From Candidatus Bathyarchaeota archaeon (GTDB lineage: Archaea > Thermoproteota > Bathyarchaeia > Bathyarchaeales > Bathycorpusculaceae): a stretch of 64,000 nucleotides of DNA. Made by a program: the position numbers and the translations under genes. The notes below the pieces were generated by a model. It had not been told where the DNA came from. It was given only the letters and a program-made list of their open reading frames with translations, and did no database searches. Shown here one piece after another: positions 1-9,088 of this stretch. The stretch is taken from positions 1-64,000 of the forward strand of contig CAIUPH010000054.1 in NCBI GenBank assembly GCA_903901015.1. The letters run 5' to 3'. The stretch's first letter is position 1. The number at the start of each line of letters is the position of its first letter.

Positions 1-107
1 TACTCATTTTGCTTTTTAATTAAACAATAACTATTTGAAAGTAACATGCTGCTTTCCATCTTCTGCAATTCGTTCAATGATGTAGCTTTCAAGTTTATGG
101 CTATTCC

Positions 108-356
108 TTATTGAAAGCAAAGCGTTACCTTCGGCAGCAGATTCTGCCATTCTGCCCAAATAACAACCGTCCCTGCACCGCCATTATTATTTACGCTAAC
201 ATCAACATAGGCAATGTAATCCAATCCGCTTAAACCTGTTCTGCCGTTTGTGCTTGTAACTACAGCGTTAGGCGGATTCACACTTTGGTTGAGTTGGTTG
301 CCAGCGTTATTTAGCAATGGCAAAGCGGCAATAAAAATTGCTATTATAACAACCAC
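108..356 (-). CDS. small membrane-anchored hypothetical protein; true start probably upstream of the listed ATG
   Basis: Hydrophobic N-terminal segment followed by Asn/Gly-rich extracellular-like tail. Confidence 0.4.
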   Translation of the reverse strand: MVVIIAIFIAALPLLNNAGNQLNQSVNPPNAVVTSTNGRTGLSGLDYIAYVDVSVNNNGGAGTVVIWAEWQNLLPKVTLCFQ

Positions 357-475
357 TGCTAATACAACGCCTACAACTTTTAGTCCAGTATTACTCTTAT
401 TTTGTGGTGGCGGCGGTGGTTGCTAAGAATAACTGTTCTATTTTCTTCTTTTCTCCTATTTTGCTATTTTGTTAA

Positions 476-1096
476 TTATTTTGGGTTTAAATGAGTTATA
501 AACCGTTCATCCCAACGTAGCAACCTAAACCAAATAGGATAGTTCATAACATCCAAATTAGAAACAACTCGGTATTTCAACTTTGGGTGTTGAGTAAATA
601 ATCTTGCTTCATAGCCACCAAACTCCAAGCCTATTCGAGGATTTATTCGACCAACATCAACTGCATAATGGAACCTGGCATTTAACCTTTTTAGTTGCTC
701 AACCCAAGACCTTAAACCGTCAACATCAGCAAGCATATCACAATCCCACTTGAACACCCAGCGAAAACGACAATATTGCAAACCAAAGTTCGAGCTATCA
801 GCAAGATTTTGCCAACCAGAACCACCAACGCCGTATTTGAAATATCTTATTTTCTCATTTGCTAATCTATGAATGAGATTTTCTGTATTCTTGTCTGAAG
901 ACCCATCCACAAGAATAATTTCATTAGATACTGCTGGTAAAATGCTCAACAAACACTTCTCAATATATTCATTGTAATACTTGGCTATAACTAAAAAGCT
1001 AATTCCAAAAGGCAAAGTAGGTGTATCTGCACGGTATGACATTATATTATGTAGTTGTATTACTGCTTTGTCTTTTAGAGTAAATTGGTCTAACAT
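476..1096 (-). CDS. glycosyltransferase family 2-like protein
   Basis: N-terminal 'ISFLVIAKYYNEYIEKCLLSILPAVSNEIILVDGSSDKNTE' GT2-type motif and later DCD. Confidence 0.7.
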   Translation of the reverse strand: MLDQFTLKDKAVIQLHNIMSYRADTPTLPFGISFLVIAKYYNEYIEKCLLSILPAVSNEIILVDGSSDKNTENLIHRLANEKIRYFKYGVGGSGWQNLADSSNFGLQYCRFRWVFKWDCDMLADVDGLRSWVEQLKRLNARFHYAVDVGRINPRIGLEFGGYEARLFTQHPKLKYRVVSNLDVMNYPIWFRLLRWDERFITHLNPK

Positions 1097-1100
1097 GATT

Positions 1101-1223
1101 TCACCTTTTCTTGTTTACTTTGCTATCATTTGAAAGTAGTCTAAATCTGCAACTTTCACAAGTATTATTTGGTGATGGTAAGTCATTTCCCCACCATTCA
1201 CACATTTCCTTAGTTGGATTCAT
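1101..1223 (-). CDS. tiny Cys-containing ORF (MNPTKEMCEWWGNDLPSPNNTCESCRFRLLSNDSKVNKKR)
   Basis: ATG-to-TGA ORF directly upstream of the GT2 gene; CESC motif; not in the supplied ORF track. Confidence 0.35.
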   Translation of the reverse strand: MNPTKEMCEWWGNDLPSPNNTCESCRFRLLSNDSKVNKKR

Positions 1224-1234
1224 AATTTCTTTTC

Positions 1235-1505
1235 TCCTTTTAGAGTTTTGTCATCTGTTTTGGTTCTCTTATGGCTTGTTCGAGTTCTTCTATTTTTGCT
1301 TCAACATATTTTTTTCTTCTTTGCTCTCTTTGAAGATTTCTGGTTGTTCTTGTAGATAAGATAGTTGTTGTACTTCTTGTTCTTGTTTATTTTTGAGTTC
1401 TTCAGGTTTTTCTATTAGCCATTTCTTGTATTTTTTATTCTATCGTTCTGTTTCCTGTTCAATTTGGCTTTGCATTTCTTCTGAGGTAATCGATTTAGGC
1501 AGAGT
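1235..1505 (-). pseudogene. degraded coiled-coil gene fragment
   Basis: Minus strand gives Glu/Gln/Lys-rich segments (PKSITSEEMQSQIEQETER*, NKKYKKWLIEKPEELKNKQEQEVQQLSYLQEQPEIFK, then RRKKYVEAKIEELEQAIREPKQMTKL*) broken by a stop and a frame change. Confidence 0.4.
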
Positions 1506-1751
1506 TTCAGATAAGCACTAGTTTGTTTACATATTTCTATTTTTGCACAAAGCGTAGCTATGATGTGAAGCATGTGAAGGGTAGTGCATCTACCTTCTTA
1601 GTTATAGTTTCTAAAGACAAAGGTATACAAAAATGCATCACAACCCTTCAGGTTTTCTTTTTAAAACTTGCTCAGTGTACTGCCGCTAACTTAGCCCTTT
1701 ATGCGGTTTTGGTCATTTAGATAAATGGCTATTTAGGGAAATGACCTACGG

Positions 1752-2252
1752 CTAAGTTAACATTGACCTTATATCAATTCGTTTAATGCTTTTACTTTTG
1801 TTTTTGCTACCCAGCGGTCTATGTGGTGGGTTCTTAGGTGAATTCAATTCCAGTGCATCATCTAACTTTTGACCAGTCATGCCATTAACAAAGCGTTCAT
1901 ATAGCATCTTTTGCAAGGTCTCGAAGCTATCAACCTCTGTATATTGGCAATCGGTGTTAGACCATTTACTGGAATCCTTCTTTTCAACTGCATGGTAAAA
2001 GTAATTTGAGAATTTAACGCTGGAATTTGGGTATTTGAAGGTTTTAAAGCTGTTGTCGAAATGCACATAATGGTATGTTCCACTTTTTGAGTACCTCTCT
2101 TGCACTTCTTGCACTCCGAATAATGACCATTTTAAAGGCATAGTGTGATGCTTGAATCCATGTGGGTCATAGTAAGCTCTATGCTTCGCTTTTCTATTGT
2201 AACCTTTAGCTGTTCCAATAAGCTTGTTAGCTCCATGAAGGTTAACGAACAT
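1752..2252 (-). CDS. hypothetical protein; open frame extends upstream to about 2390 without a clear start
   Basis: Long ORF; upstream in-frame translation ...ISIETTFIRYERTELVKYVHEFLEGHVIIEGKFDYGTSFDTV-MFVNLHG. Confidence 0.45.
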   Translation of the reverse strand: MFVNLHGANKLIGTAKGYNRKAKHRAYYDPHGFKHHTMPLKWSLFGVQEVQERYSKSGTYHYVHFDNSFKTFKYPNSSVKFSNYFYHAVEKKDSSKWSNTDCQYTEVDSFETLQKMLYERFVNGMTGQKLDDALELNSPKNPPHRPLGSKNKSKSIKRIDIRSMLT

Positions 2253-2458
2253 TACAGTGTCGAAGCTTGTTCCATAATCAAATTTGCCTTCTATTATTAC
2301 ATGCCCTTCTAAAAATTCATGGACGTACTTAACAAGTTCCGTTCTTTCATATCTTATGAAAGTTGTTTCTATAGAGATTTTTTTTGCCTTCTAAGAGCCC
2401 ACCTAAACTGCCCAAAAATAAGTAGGCTAATAAGAAAGAAGCCGTAAACTGTTCCTAG

Positions 2459-2800
2459 GTGATTTTGTTGGTTTTAGCAAGAATGACAGTTTGGCATTTT
2501 AAAGAAGGCAAGGGCGAAAAAGGCTTCTCAGAGCTCGACATTGTCCTTAACACACTTGCGCATCACACCGCGGGGTTTCGCGGCGCCATTTCACTGCTGG
2601 CTGACGACGACCCAAACGCCGTAACAATCCTCACACTGTGGGTAGATCAAGAGGCACTGGACAGGTCTGAAAAAGAAGTGTTTTCCCAAGCGGTCAAACG
2701 AGTCCAAGATTCAATCGACAAGCCTCCGCAAATCAAAAACTACCGCGTCTTCTCAACGGAGCTTTTTCAACGTTCAGAGTGGCCTTTCCGCTGGGCTTGA
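2459..2800 (+). CDS. dimeric alpha/beta-barrel (ABM-like) small protein
   Basis: Length and pattern resemble antibiotic-biosynthesis-monooxygenase-like barrels. Confidence 0.4.
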   Translation: MILLVLARMTVWHFKEGKGEKGFSELDIVLNTLAHHTAGFRGAISLLADDDPNAVTILTLWVDQEALDRSEKEVFSQAVKRVQDSIDKPPQIKNYRVFSTELFQRSEWPFRWA

Positions 2801-3712
2801 GACAGCAGCATTCTTGTCCCTGCTTCTGAATGCATTTGCCGTCTTCTTTAATTCATCAACCATTTGCCTAGCGTTTACTGCGAAGAGGCACGCGAGCATT
2901 ATGGCAGGTATCCAGGCTGGGGTGTAGAGCGGCGTTGTGGTGCCTGTTCCAAAAACCATACCAATGAAACCTTGTGCAGTTCCCGGGTAAAACACGACGG
3001 CATTCAACGCCACGACCCCAATCACCATTACTGCGCCTGCGCGGCGGAGATTGCCCTTATTATAGAAGATAAACAGCGGAAGCGCCAAAACAGCGAACCT
3101 GGGATCAAAAGCGCCCAACGCAAACGCGACGCCAGACATCCCAGGTTTGCCCCTGTACCCCAAGTAGAACGAGAGCAACAGGAGAAACGCGACGAGAATT
3201 TTTGCTTGCCCCTCAGCCCAACTCATGAAGTAACTCACCGACAAACCCCTGTCCGCCATCGGATAAGGCAGCAATAGCACAGCCACCATGACCACCAAGG
3301 CAATGGCTGGGTGCTTGTCTTCAAGCAGTTTGTAGAACAAAAACGCCATCATCGGAATCAGGATGAACATTATGGCGTCGAAAACCCAGAACGCCTGATA
3401 GTAGCTAAGGCTCAGAAGCGGCGAAATCTCCACAAGAAAAGACGGCAGGTACTTGTAGGGGGTTATGGGCGGGTAAATTGTGGGTTCGCCGTCGTTTAAT
3501 GGCTGTGTGGTGAAAATCTGCGAGGGATTATGAACCATCCGCCACGCTGCAAGGTAGTAGACTGAGAAATCTCTTGGCAAATCTGCCCCGCCCAAGTTGA
3601 GGGGCTGGTTCATCGTCGGGTAAGCCATGGAGAACGTGTAGAGGTTCAAAACGACTATGATGACGATGGCTACGGCGAAGAAGGCTTTTTTGGATTTGAA
3701 GAGTGGAAACAT
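2774..3712 (-). CDS. polytopic membrane protein, possibly GT87/DUF2029-like
   Basis: Multiple predicted TM segments and glycosyltransferase-C-like loop. Confidence 0.45.
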   Translation of the reverse strand: MFPLFKSKKAFFAVAIVIIVVLNLYTFSMAYPTMNQPLNLGGADLPRDFSVYYLAAWRMVHNPSQIFTTQPLNDGEPTIYPPITPYKYLPSFLVEISPLLSLSYYQAFWVFDAIMFILIPMMAFLFYKLLEDKHPAIALVVMVAVLLLPYPMADRGLSVSYFMSWAEGQAKILVAFLLLLSFYLGYRGKPGMSGVAFALGAFDPRFAVLALPLFIFYNKGNLRRAGAVMVIGVVALNAVVFYPGTAQGFIGMVFGTGTTTPLYTPAWIPAIMLACLFAVNARQMVDELKKTANAFRSRDKNAAVSSPAERPL

Positions 3713-3786
3713 GTGCCAGCTGAATACGGTTGTCTGTCTTTACTTATTAGCGTTTACACCCTGCCACGAACAAAAGAAAGTGGAAA

Positions 3787-4365
3787 TTATTTTTCTGCTG
3801 GCGGTTTTTCCCAGAGCTCGAGTTTCTGCTTCTTGAGTTCTGTGCGTTTCTTCTGCAGGTAATTGTAGACGGTGTGGTGTTGGCAGCCTTCAACAATCAT
3901 TTGGACGGCGTTGCGTGCGGCGTCGGCTTCTTCGAAACTGCCGATTATGCCAATGGTGTGGCCGTAAACTACAACATCCGCCTCGGTTAACTCTTCGATT
4001 AGCTTTCGTGTTTTGCCATCTGCTCCGATGATTCTGCCTTTGACGCGTGTTATGTCGGATTCTGAACGTCCGAAAATCAAGCGTAAATCTATCATGTCAA
4101 AGATGTCGTCTTCGTTTCGGATGAGGCGGAAAGCGGTTTCGGGGGTGAAGCCTCTGCCGATGGCGGTTACAAGGTCTTTGGCTCTTAGGAACACGGATGG
4201 GTCGGGTACGTTTTCTGGAAGCGTTATTGTGACGCTACCTTCTTTGTCGATGTCAAGCTTTATGTTTAGCTTGTTTTCTATTTCCTGCTTCACTTTGCCT
4301 TCGGGACCAATCAAGATGCCGACGCGTTCTTTTGGAATTCTAACAAAAGTCTCTGGACCAACCAT
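3787..4365 (-). CDS. KH-domain RNA-binding protein, archaeal Dim2/Pno1-like
   Basis: Two KH-type motifs (GILIGPEGKVKQEIE; GRIIGADGKTRKLIEELT); adjacent to RIO1 and aIF1A as in many archaea. Confidence 0.9.
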   Translation of the reverse strand: MVGPETFVRIPKERVGILIGPEGKVKQEIENKLNIKLDIDKEGSVTITLPENVPDPSVFLRAKDLVTAIGRGFTPETAFRLIRNEDDIFDMIDLRLIFGRSESDITRVKGRIIGADGKTRKLIEELTEADVVVYGHTIGIIGSFEEADAARNAVQMIVEGCQHHTVYNYLQKKRTELKKQKLELWEKPPAEK

Positions 4366-5162
4366 TATTTACCAACAACCATCTTATACAATTCTTCGTC
4401 TGAAAATACTTCTACGTCTAACCGCTTAAAGAACCTATTTACGTTCGCAATATCACGCTTCACCATAAAATCCGCTAGAGGATGCTGGGTCGAAACGGAC
4501 TGGGAAACATCGAAGACCACGGGTCTGCCCTTCCACATCATGATGTTGTATTCGCTCAGGTCACCATGCACGATTTTGGCTTTCTGGTAGAGCCGCTCTA
4601 GGTAGGTTACGATTAGTTTGTAGACTTTTTCGGGATGCTCTGGCGCCCGCTCCTTGAGTGAGGGCGCGCTGACGCCTTTTTCGCCGATGAACTCCATAAT
4701 AACAACGTTGCTCTTGACAGCGAGGGGTTTTGGCACCCGAACCTTTGCCGCGTCGGCTTCCCCTAAATTGCGAAACTCCTTCTGCGCCCAAACAGCAATC
4801 AACGAGCGCGTATCGTGTTTAACATCTTTGAATCTGGGGTCCCCTTCGATGTATTTGTGCATGCCCCGTTTGAATTCGGCGGATGAAGTTAAATAGATTT
4901 TAACGGCTAAATCAGTGCCGTCTTTGGCTGTGCCCCAGTAAACCCGTGCTTCCTTTCCCGAGCTAACGACGCCGTTTAGTTCGTATAGTTTGCCGTTGTT
5001 CATCAAGTCGAAGACAATCATGCGGGTGGCTTGGTCAAAGACTTCTTCGACGGTGGCGCGTTCTTTGGAGCGGTCGTGGTTTAGCATTTTGTCTCGGCGT
5101 TCGATTCTTCGTTCCGTGTGGGCGATGCGTTCTTGAGTTTTTCCAGACATAATATCACTCAT
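4365..5162 (-). CDS. rio1: serine/threonine protein kinase RIO1
   Basis: 'ELNGVVSSGKEARVYWG', 'VHGDLSEYNIM', 'VVFDVSQSV' RIO signatures. Confidence 0.95.
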   Translation of the reverse strand: MSDIMSGKTQERIAHTERRIERRDKMLNHDRSKERATVEEVFDQATRMIVFDLMNNGKLYELNGVVSSGKEARVYWGTAKDGTDLAVKIYLTSSAEFKRGMHKYIEGDPRFKDVKHDTRSLIAVWAQKEFRNLGEADAAKVRVPKPLAVKSNVVIMEFIGEKGVSAPSLKERAPEHPEKVYKLIVTYLERLYQKAKIVHGDLSEYNIMMWKGRPVVFDVSQSVSTQHPLADFMVKRDIANVNRFFKRLDVEVFSDEELYKMVVGK

Positions 5163-5311
5163 ATTTAACTGGTTCAGGGTATTAAAACCAGTCGAAGAAA
5201 TTTATATTAAATTAATCGTAATAAAAATTTTTACATACTTTCTTTTGTTACCAAAGTTTTCCAACTTCAAAGGCAGGTTAAAACAGAAATAAAGATTTTA
5301 AAAACAAATAA

Positions 5312-5617
5312 TTAGAGGGTTAGAATGCCCTTGCGCCTAAGAGTATCAGCCTGCGAATGGGTGTATCGCCAGACGACGTCGCCGCGTTCGGCAGTTTGGA
5401 ACTCCCACGGTGCAACGATAACTATGTCGCTTTCACGGATCCAGACGCGCCGCTTCATTTTTCCGCGTATTCGGCATAAGCGTTCCGCGCCATCCTGGCA
5501 TTTCACGAGTATGCGGTCGAAGCCGAGCAGTTTGATAACTACGCCCAAGACTTCGCCCTGTCCAGGATAGACTAATTCGCCGATTGCGCCTTCGCTTAAC
5601 ACTTTTTTCTTTCCCAA
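5312..5617 (-). CDS. eif1a: translation initiation factor aIF-1A
   Basis: S1/OB-fold protein with 'KCQDGAERLCRIRGKMKRRVWIRESDIVIVAPWEFQ'. Confidence 0.95.
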   Translation of the reverse strand: MGKKKVLSEGAIGELVYPGQGEVLGVVIKLLGFDRILVKCQDGAERLCRIRGKMKRRVWIRESDIVIVAPWEFQTAERGDVVWRYTHSQADTLRRKGILTL

Positions 5618-5752
5618 ACACTAAACCCCATTTCGACTTGAAAAAAATATGTAGCGCTTACTTAAAAGCCTGTTCATCCAACAAGGCATCTTCAATAGTG
5701 CAAAAAACATTTTTTTCTCTTTAGCCAAAATTTAGGTTTGATGTAAGTTTAA

Positions 5753-6607
5753 ATGCCCTCCCTAAATAATAGTTCAATACTGGAGCATCCGCAAGTGTCC
5801 TACGTCTTCAACATACCCTACCGCGATAACAAAAAACTCAAAGCTGTAATGGAAAAAGTGAAAGACGACAAAAAACTGAAAACGTACTGGAGATGCGCCA
5901 ACGTCATGGCTATCGAACGCATGGGATACACGGACCATGGACCCACCCACGTTAAAATCGTAGCTAACATCTCGCTTAAGCTGCTGCGGATTTTGGTGGA
6001 GAAAAACCTCATAGTTCCCAGCATAGTCGAAAACTATGATATGACAAACGACGACGCCGAAGTCGTAGTGGTTTTAGGCTCAATTTTCCATGACCTTGGT
6101 ATGATTGTGCAACGAAAAGAACATGAAAAATACAGTGTGTTCTTAGCGTTGGAGTTCCTGGAGAAATTTTTAACGCCAACTTACAGTGAGGAAGAAAAAG
6201 CAATAGTCACCTCCGAAGTCCTCCATGCCATCGTAACCCATGAGGAACCGCCCAGTAACGAACCCACCTGCAAAATACTGACAAAAGAAGCGGGCATAGT
6301 GGGCATCGCAGACGCTTTGGATATGGAAGCGGGAAGAGCGCGGATTCCTTTTCAATCTGGAAAAGTAGACATCCACGCCATCTCAGCCCTCTCAATCGAA
6401 AAAGTGGACATAGAATTAACCGACGGCGGCGCTGGCGTGAAGCCCATCAACATAAAAATCAAGATGTCCAATTCCGCAGGCGTCTTCCAAATCGATGAGC
6501 TCCTAAAACCGCGAATTGTAAACTCGGGGCTCGAACAGTTCTTCCATGTTATCGCGGAAATTACGGGTGAAAAAGAAACCAAGATAATCGAGAAATTCGA
6601 AATATGA
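5753..6607 (+). CDS. HD-domain phosphohydrolase
   Basis: 'DHGPTHVKIVANISLKLL', 'GSIFHDLGMIVQRKEHE' HD motif. Confidence 0.75.
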   Translation: MPSLNNSSILEHPQVSYVFNIPYRDNKKLKAVMEKVKDDKKLKTYWRCANVMAIERMGYTDHGPTHVKIVANISLKLLRILVEKNLIVPSIVENYDMTNDDAEVVVVLGSIFHDLGMIVQRKEHEKYSVFLALEFLEKFLTPTYSEEEKAIVTSEVLHAIVTHEEPPSNEPTCKILTKEAGIVGIADALDMEAGRARIPFQSGKVDIHAISALSIEKVDIELTDGGAGVKPINIKIKMSNSAGVFQIDELLKPRIVNSGLEQFFHVIAEITGEKETKIIEKFEI

Positions 6608-6624
6608 TTTTTTGAGGCAGCACC

Positions 6625-8349
6625 ATGATTCATGAATACGACGTTGTGGTTATCGGAGGCGGAATCGCAGGGTTATACACTGCCCTGACTGCCTCAGAAA
6701 ACGCCAAAGTCGCCGTAATCAGCAAGGTGCATGTTACACGTTCGCATTCGGTTGCGGCGCAGGGCGGAATCGCGGCGAGCCTTGGAAACGAGGAAGAGGA
6801 CCATTGGGAATGGCATATGTACGACACCGTGAAAGGCAGTGACTTCCTTGCCGACCAACACGCAGTCGAGGTTTTAGCTCAGGAAGCCCCGAACGCAATC
6901 TACACTCTTGAGCATATGGGCGTGCCGTTTAGCCGAAACGCACAGGGCAAGATTGAGCAGCGCCGATTCGGGGGACACACCAGAAACTTTGGCGAAGCCC
7001 CCATCAAACGCGCCTGCTACGCTTCAGACCGCACGGGAAGAGCCATAATGGATACGCTCTACGACCGTTGCCTCCAAAAAGGCGTGGTGTTCCACAATGA
7101 AGTATTCATCCAGCACTTGCTTTTCGCTTTGAACAGTTGCTGCGGCGCCGCAGGCTATGACTTAGCAACCACTGAACCACAGGTTTTCCACGCCAAAGCG
7201 GTCGTGTTGGCTACAGGCGGATGCGGCAAAATATACAAAACCACCAGCAACGGCTTCGCTTCAACCGGCGATGGTTTTGCGCTAGCGCTTGATGCACTTT
7301 TGTCCTTGGAGGACATGGAGTTTGTCCAGTTTCACCCGACTGGCATCTACGGGTTGGGCATCCTCATAAGCGAGGCGGCAAGGGCTGAGGGCGGTGTGTT
7401 GCGCAATGGGCTGGGCGAACGCTTCATGGAGCGTTATGCGCCAACGCTCAAGGATTTGGCGCCAAGAGACATAGTTTCACGCGCGGTTCTCAACGAAATC
7501 GGCGAAGGCAAAGGCGTAGAGGGCAAGGATTACGTTTACTTGGATTTGCGGGAGCTTGGCAGGGAACGTTTGAACCAGAAACTGCCCGAAATAACATCTC
7601 TCATCAAGACCTACTTGGGAATCGACCCCAGTGAAACGCAGGTTCCGGTGGCGCCGACATGTCATTACATGATGGGGGGAATCCCGACGGATGCGGAAGG
7701 GCACGTTTTAGCCGACAAGTCAGGAACAGTTCTGCCTGGACTTTATGCTGCAGGAGAATGCGCATGCGTGTCCGTCCATGGGGCAAACCGTTTGGGCTGC
7801 AACTCACTAATTGACCTCGTCGTCTTTGGGCGCAGAACCGGGTTGAGTATTTTTAATGAAATTAAAGCAAGACTCGTTCATCCTTTGCCTGTGCAGGCTG
7901 AAAGCCTAGTGCTGGACAAAATCAACAGTTTACTGGAATCCCATGGAACCGAACGCACCGCGGGTTTAAGGGAAGCCTTACAGTGTTTGATGACTGAAGA
8001 GTGTAGCGTCTTTCGGAACGGCAAAACCCTTGAGGATGCGCTTGGGCAGGTTCACCAACTCAAAAAGCGCCTTTTAAACGTCGGGTTAACCAACAAATCC
8101 CGGGTTTTCAACTATGAACTTCAGGAAGCGCTAGAACTTGGCAACATGCTGCGGGTTGCAGAAGTCATCGTTTACTCTGCACTTCAACGCCAAGAAAGCC
8201 GAGGCGCCCACTTCCGAAGCGACTACCCCCAGCGGAACGACGAGGAATGGCTCAAACACACCTTCGTCAACGAAACGCCCACTGGCTTAAAGGAAACCTA
8301 CAAACCCGTCGCCGCAGGCAGGTTTGCACCCGAGAAACGGAGGTACTAA
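6625..8349 (+). CDS. fumarate reductase/succinate dehydrogenase flavoprotein subunit
   Basis: FAD motif 'DVVVIGGGIAGLYTAL', 'HSVAAQGGIAASLG', 'FVQFHPTGIYG', 'APTCHYMMGGI', 'LGCNSLIDLVVFGRR'. Confidence 0.92.
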   Translation: MIHEYDVVVIGGGIAGLYTALTASENAKVAVISKVHVTRSHSVAAQGGIAASLGNEEEDHWEWHMYDTVKGSDFLADQHAVEVLAQEAPNAIYTLEHMGVPFSRNAQGKIEQRRFGGHTRNFGEAPIKRACYASDRTGRAIMDTLYDRCLQKGVVFHNEVFIQHLLFALNSCCGAAGYDLATTEPQVFHAKAVVLATGGCGKIYKTTSNGFASTGDGFALALDALLSLEDMEFVQFHPTGIYGLGILISEAARAEGGVLRNGLGERFMERYAPTLKDLAPRDIVSRAVLNEIGEGKGVEGKDYVYLDLRELGRERLNQKLPEITSLIKTYLGIDPSETQVPVAPTCHYMMGGIPTDAEGHVLADKSGTVLPGLYAAGECACVSVHGANRLGCNSLIDLVVFGRRTGLSIFNEIKARLVHPLPVQAESLVLDKINSLLESHGTERTAGLREALQCLMTEECSVFRNGKTLEDALGQVHQLKKRLLNVGLTNKSRVFNYELQEALELGNMLRVAEVIVYSALQRQESRGAHFRSDYPQRNDEEWLKHTFVNETPTGLKETYKPVAAGRFAPEKRRY

Positions 8350-8350
8350 A

Positions 8351-9088
8351 ATGAAGGCCACCTTCAAAGTTTACCGTTTCACTCCAGAAACCGACAGGGA
8401 ACCACACTACGACACCTATACCATAAACGCCGAACCCAACGAACGAATCCTCGACTGCCTAAACAAAATCCGATGGCAACAGGATCCCACTTTATCTTTT
8501 CGCATGTCATGTGCCCATGGAATCTGCGGCAGCGACGGCTTAACCATCAACAGCCAATCCGCCCTGGCATGCCAGAAACTCGTCAAAGACTACGATTACA
8601 CCAAGGAGATTCTGGTTGAACCGCTCAGGTACTTTTGTGTGGTTAAGGATTTGATTGTGGATTTGAAGCCGTTTTTTGAGCGGATTAAATCGATAACCCC
8701 CCAAACGCCTCTAAGCCAGGTAACAGTTGAACCAGAAAAAGAACGAATCCAAACCCCTGAAGAACGCAGCCGATTCGACGACGCCCTAAAATGTATTTTA
8801 TGCGCCTGCTGCTACGGCGCCTGCCCAGTCATGACCGAACAAGACGAAGGTTTCGTGGGACCCGCCGCAGTGCTGCGTGAGCAACGCTACATTTACGATT
8901 CCAGAACCACCGACGCAAAAGAGCGGCTGGAAATCCTCAAGAAGCCCCACGGCGTCTGGGCATGCAAAAGCTACTACATGTGCACACTGGTTTGTCCAAA
9001 GAACATTAAAGTCACTGAAGCCATACTTAGGACCAAAAATAAAATAATCACTGAACAACCAAAACAGGATGCTACAGGAGAGAGTTAG
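8351..9088 (+). CDS. fumarate reductase/succinate dehydrogenase iron-sulfur subunit
   Basis: 'RMSCAHGICGSDGLTINSQSALACQ' and 'CILCACCYGACPV...CKSYYMCTLVCPKNI' Fe-S motifs; ORF track begins at 8324 but MKATFKV fits better. Confidence 0.92.
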   Translation: MKATFKVYRFTPETDREPHYDTYTINAEPNERILDCLNKIRWQQDPTLSFRMSCAHGICGSDGLTINSQSALACQKLVKDYDYTKEILVEPLRYFCVVKDLIVDLKPFFERIKSITPQTPLSQVTVEPEKERIQTPEERSRFDDALKCILCACCYGACPVMTEQDEGFVGPAAVLREQRYIYDSRTTDAKERLEILKKPHGVWACKSYYMCTLVCPKNIKVTEAILRTKNKIITEQPKQDATGES

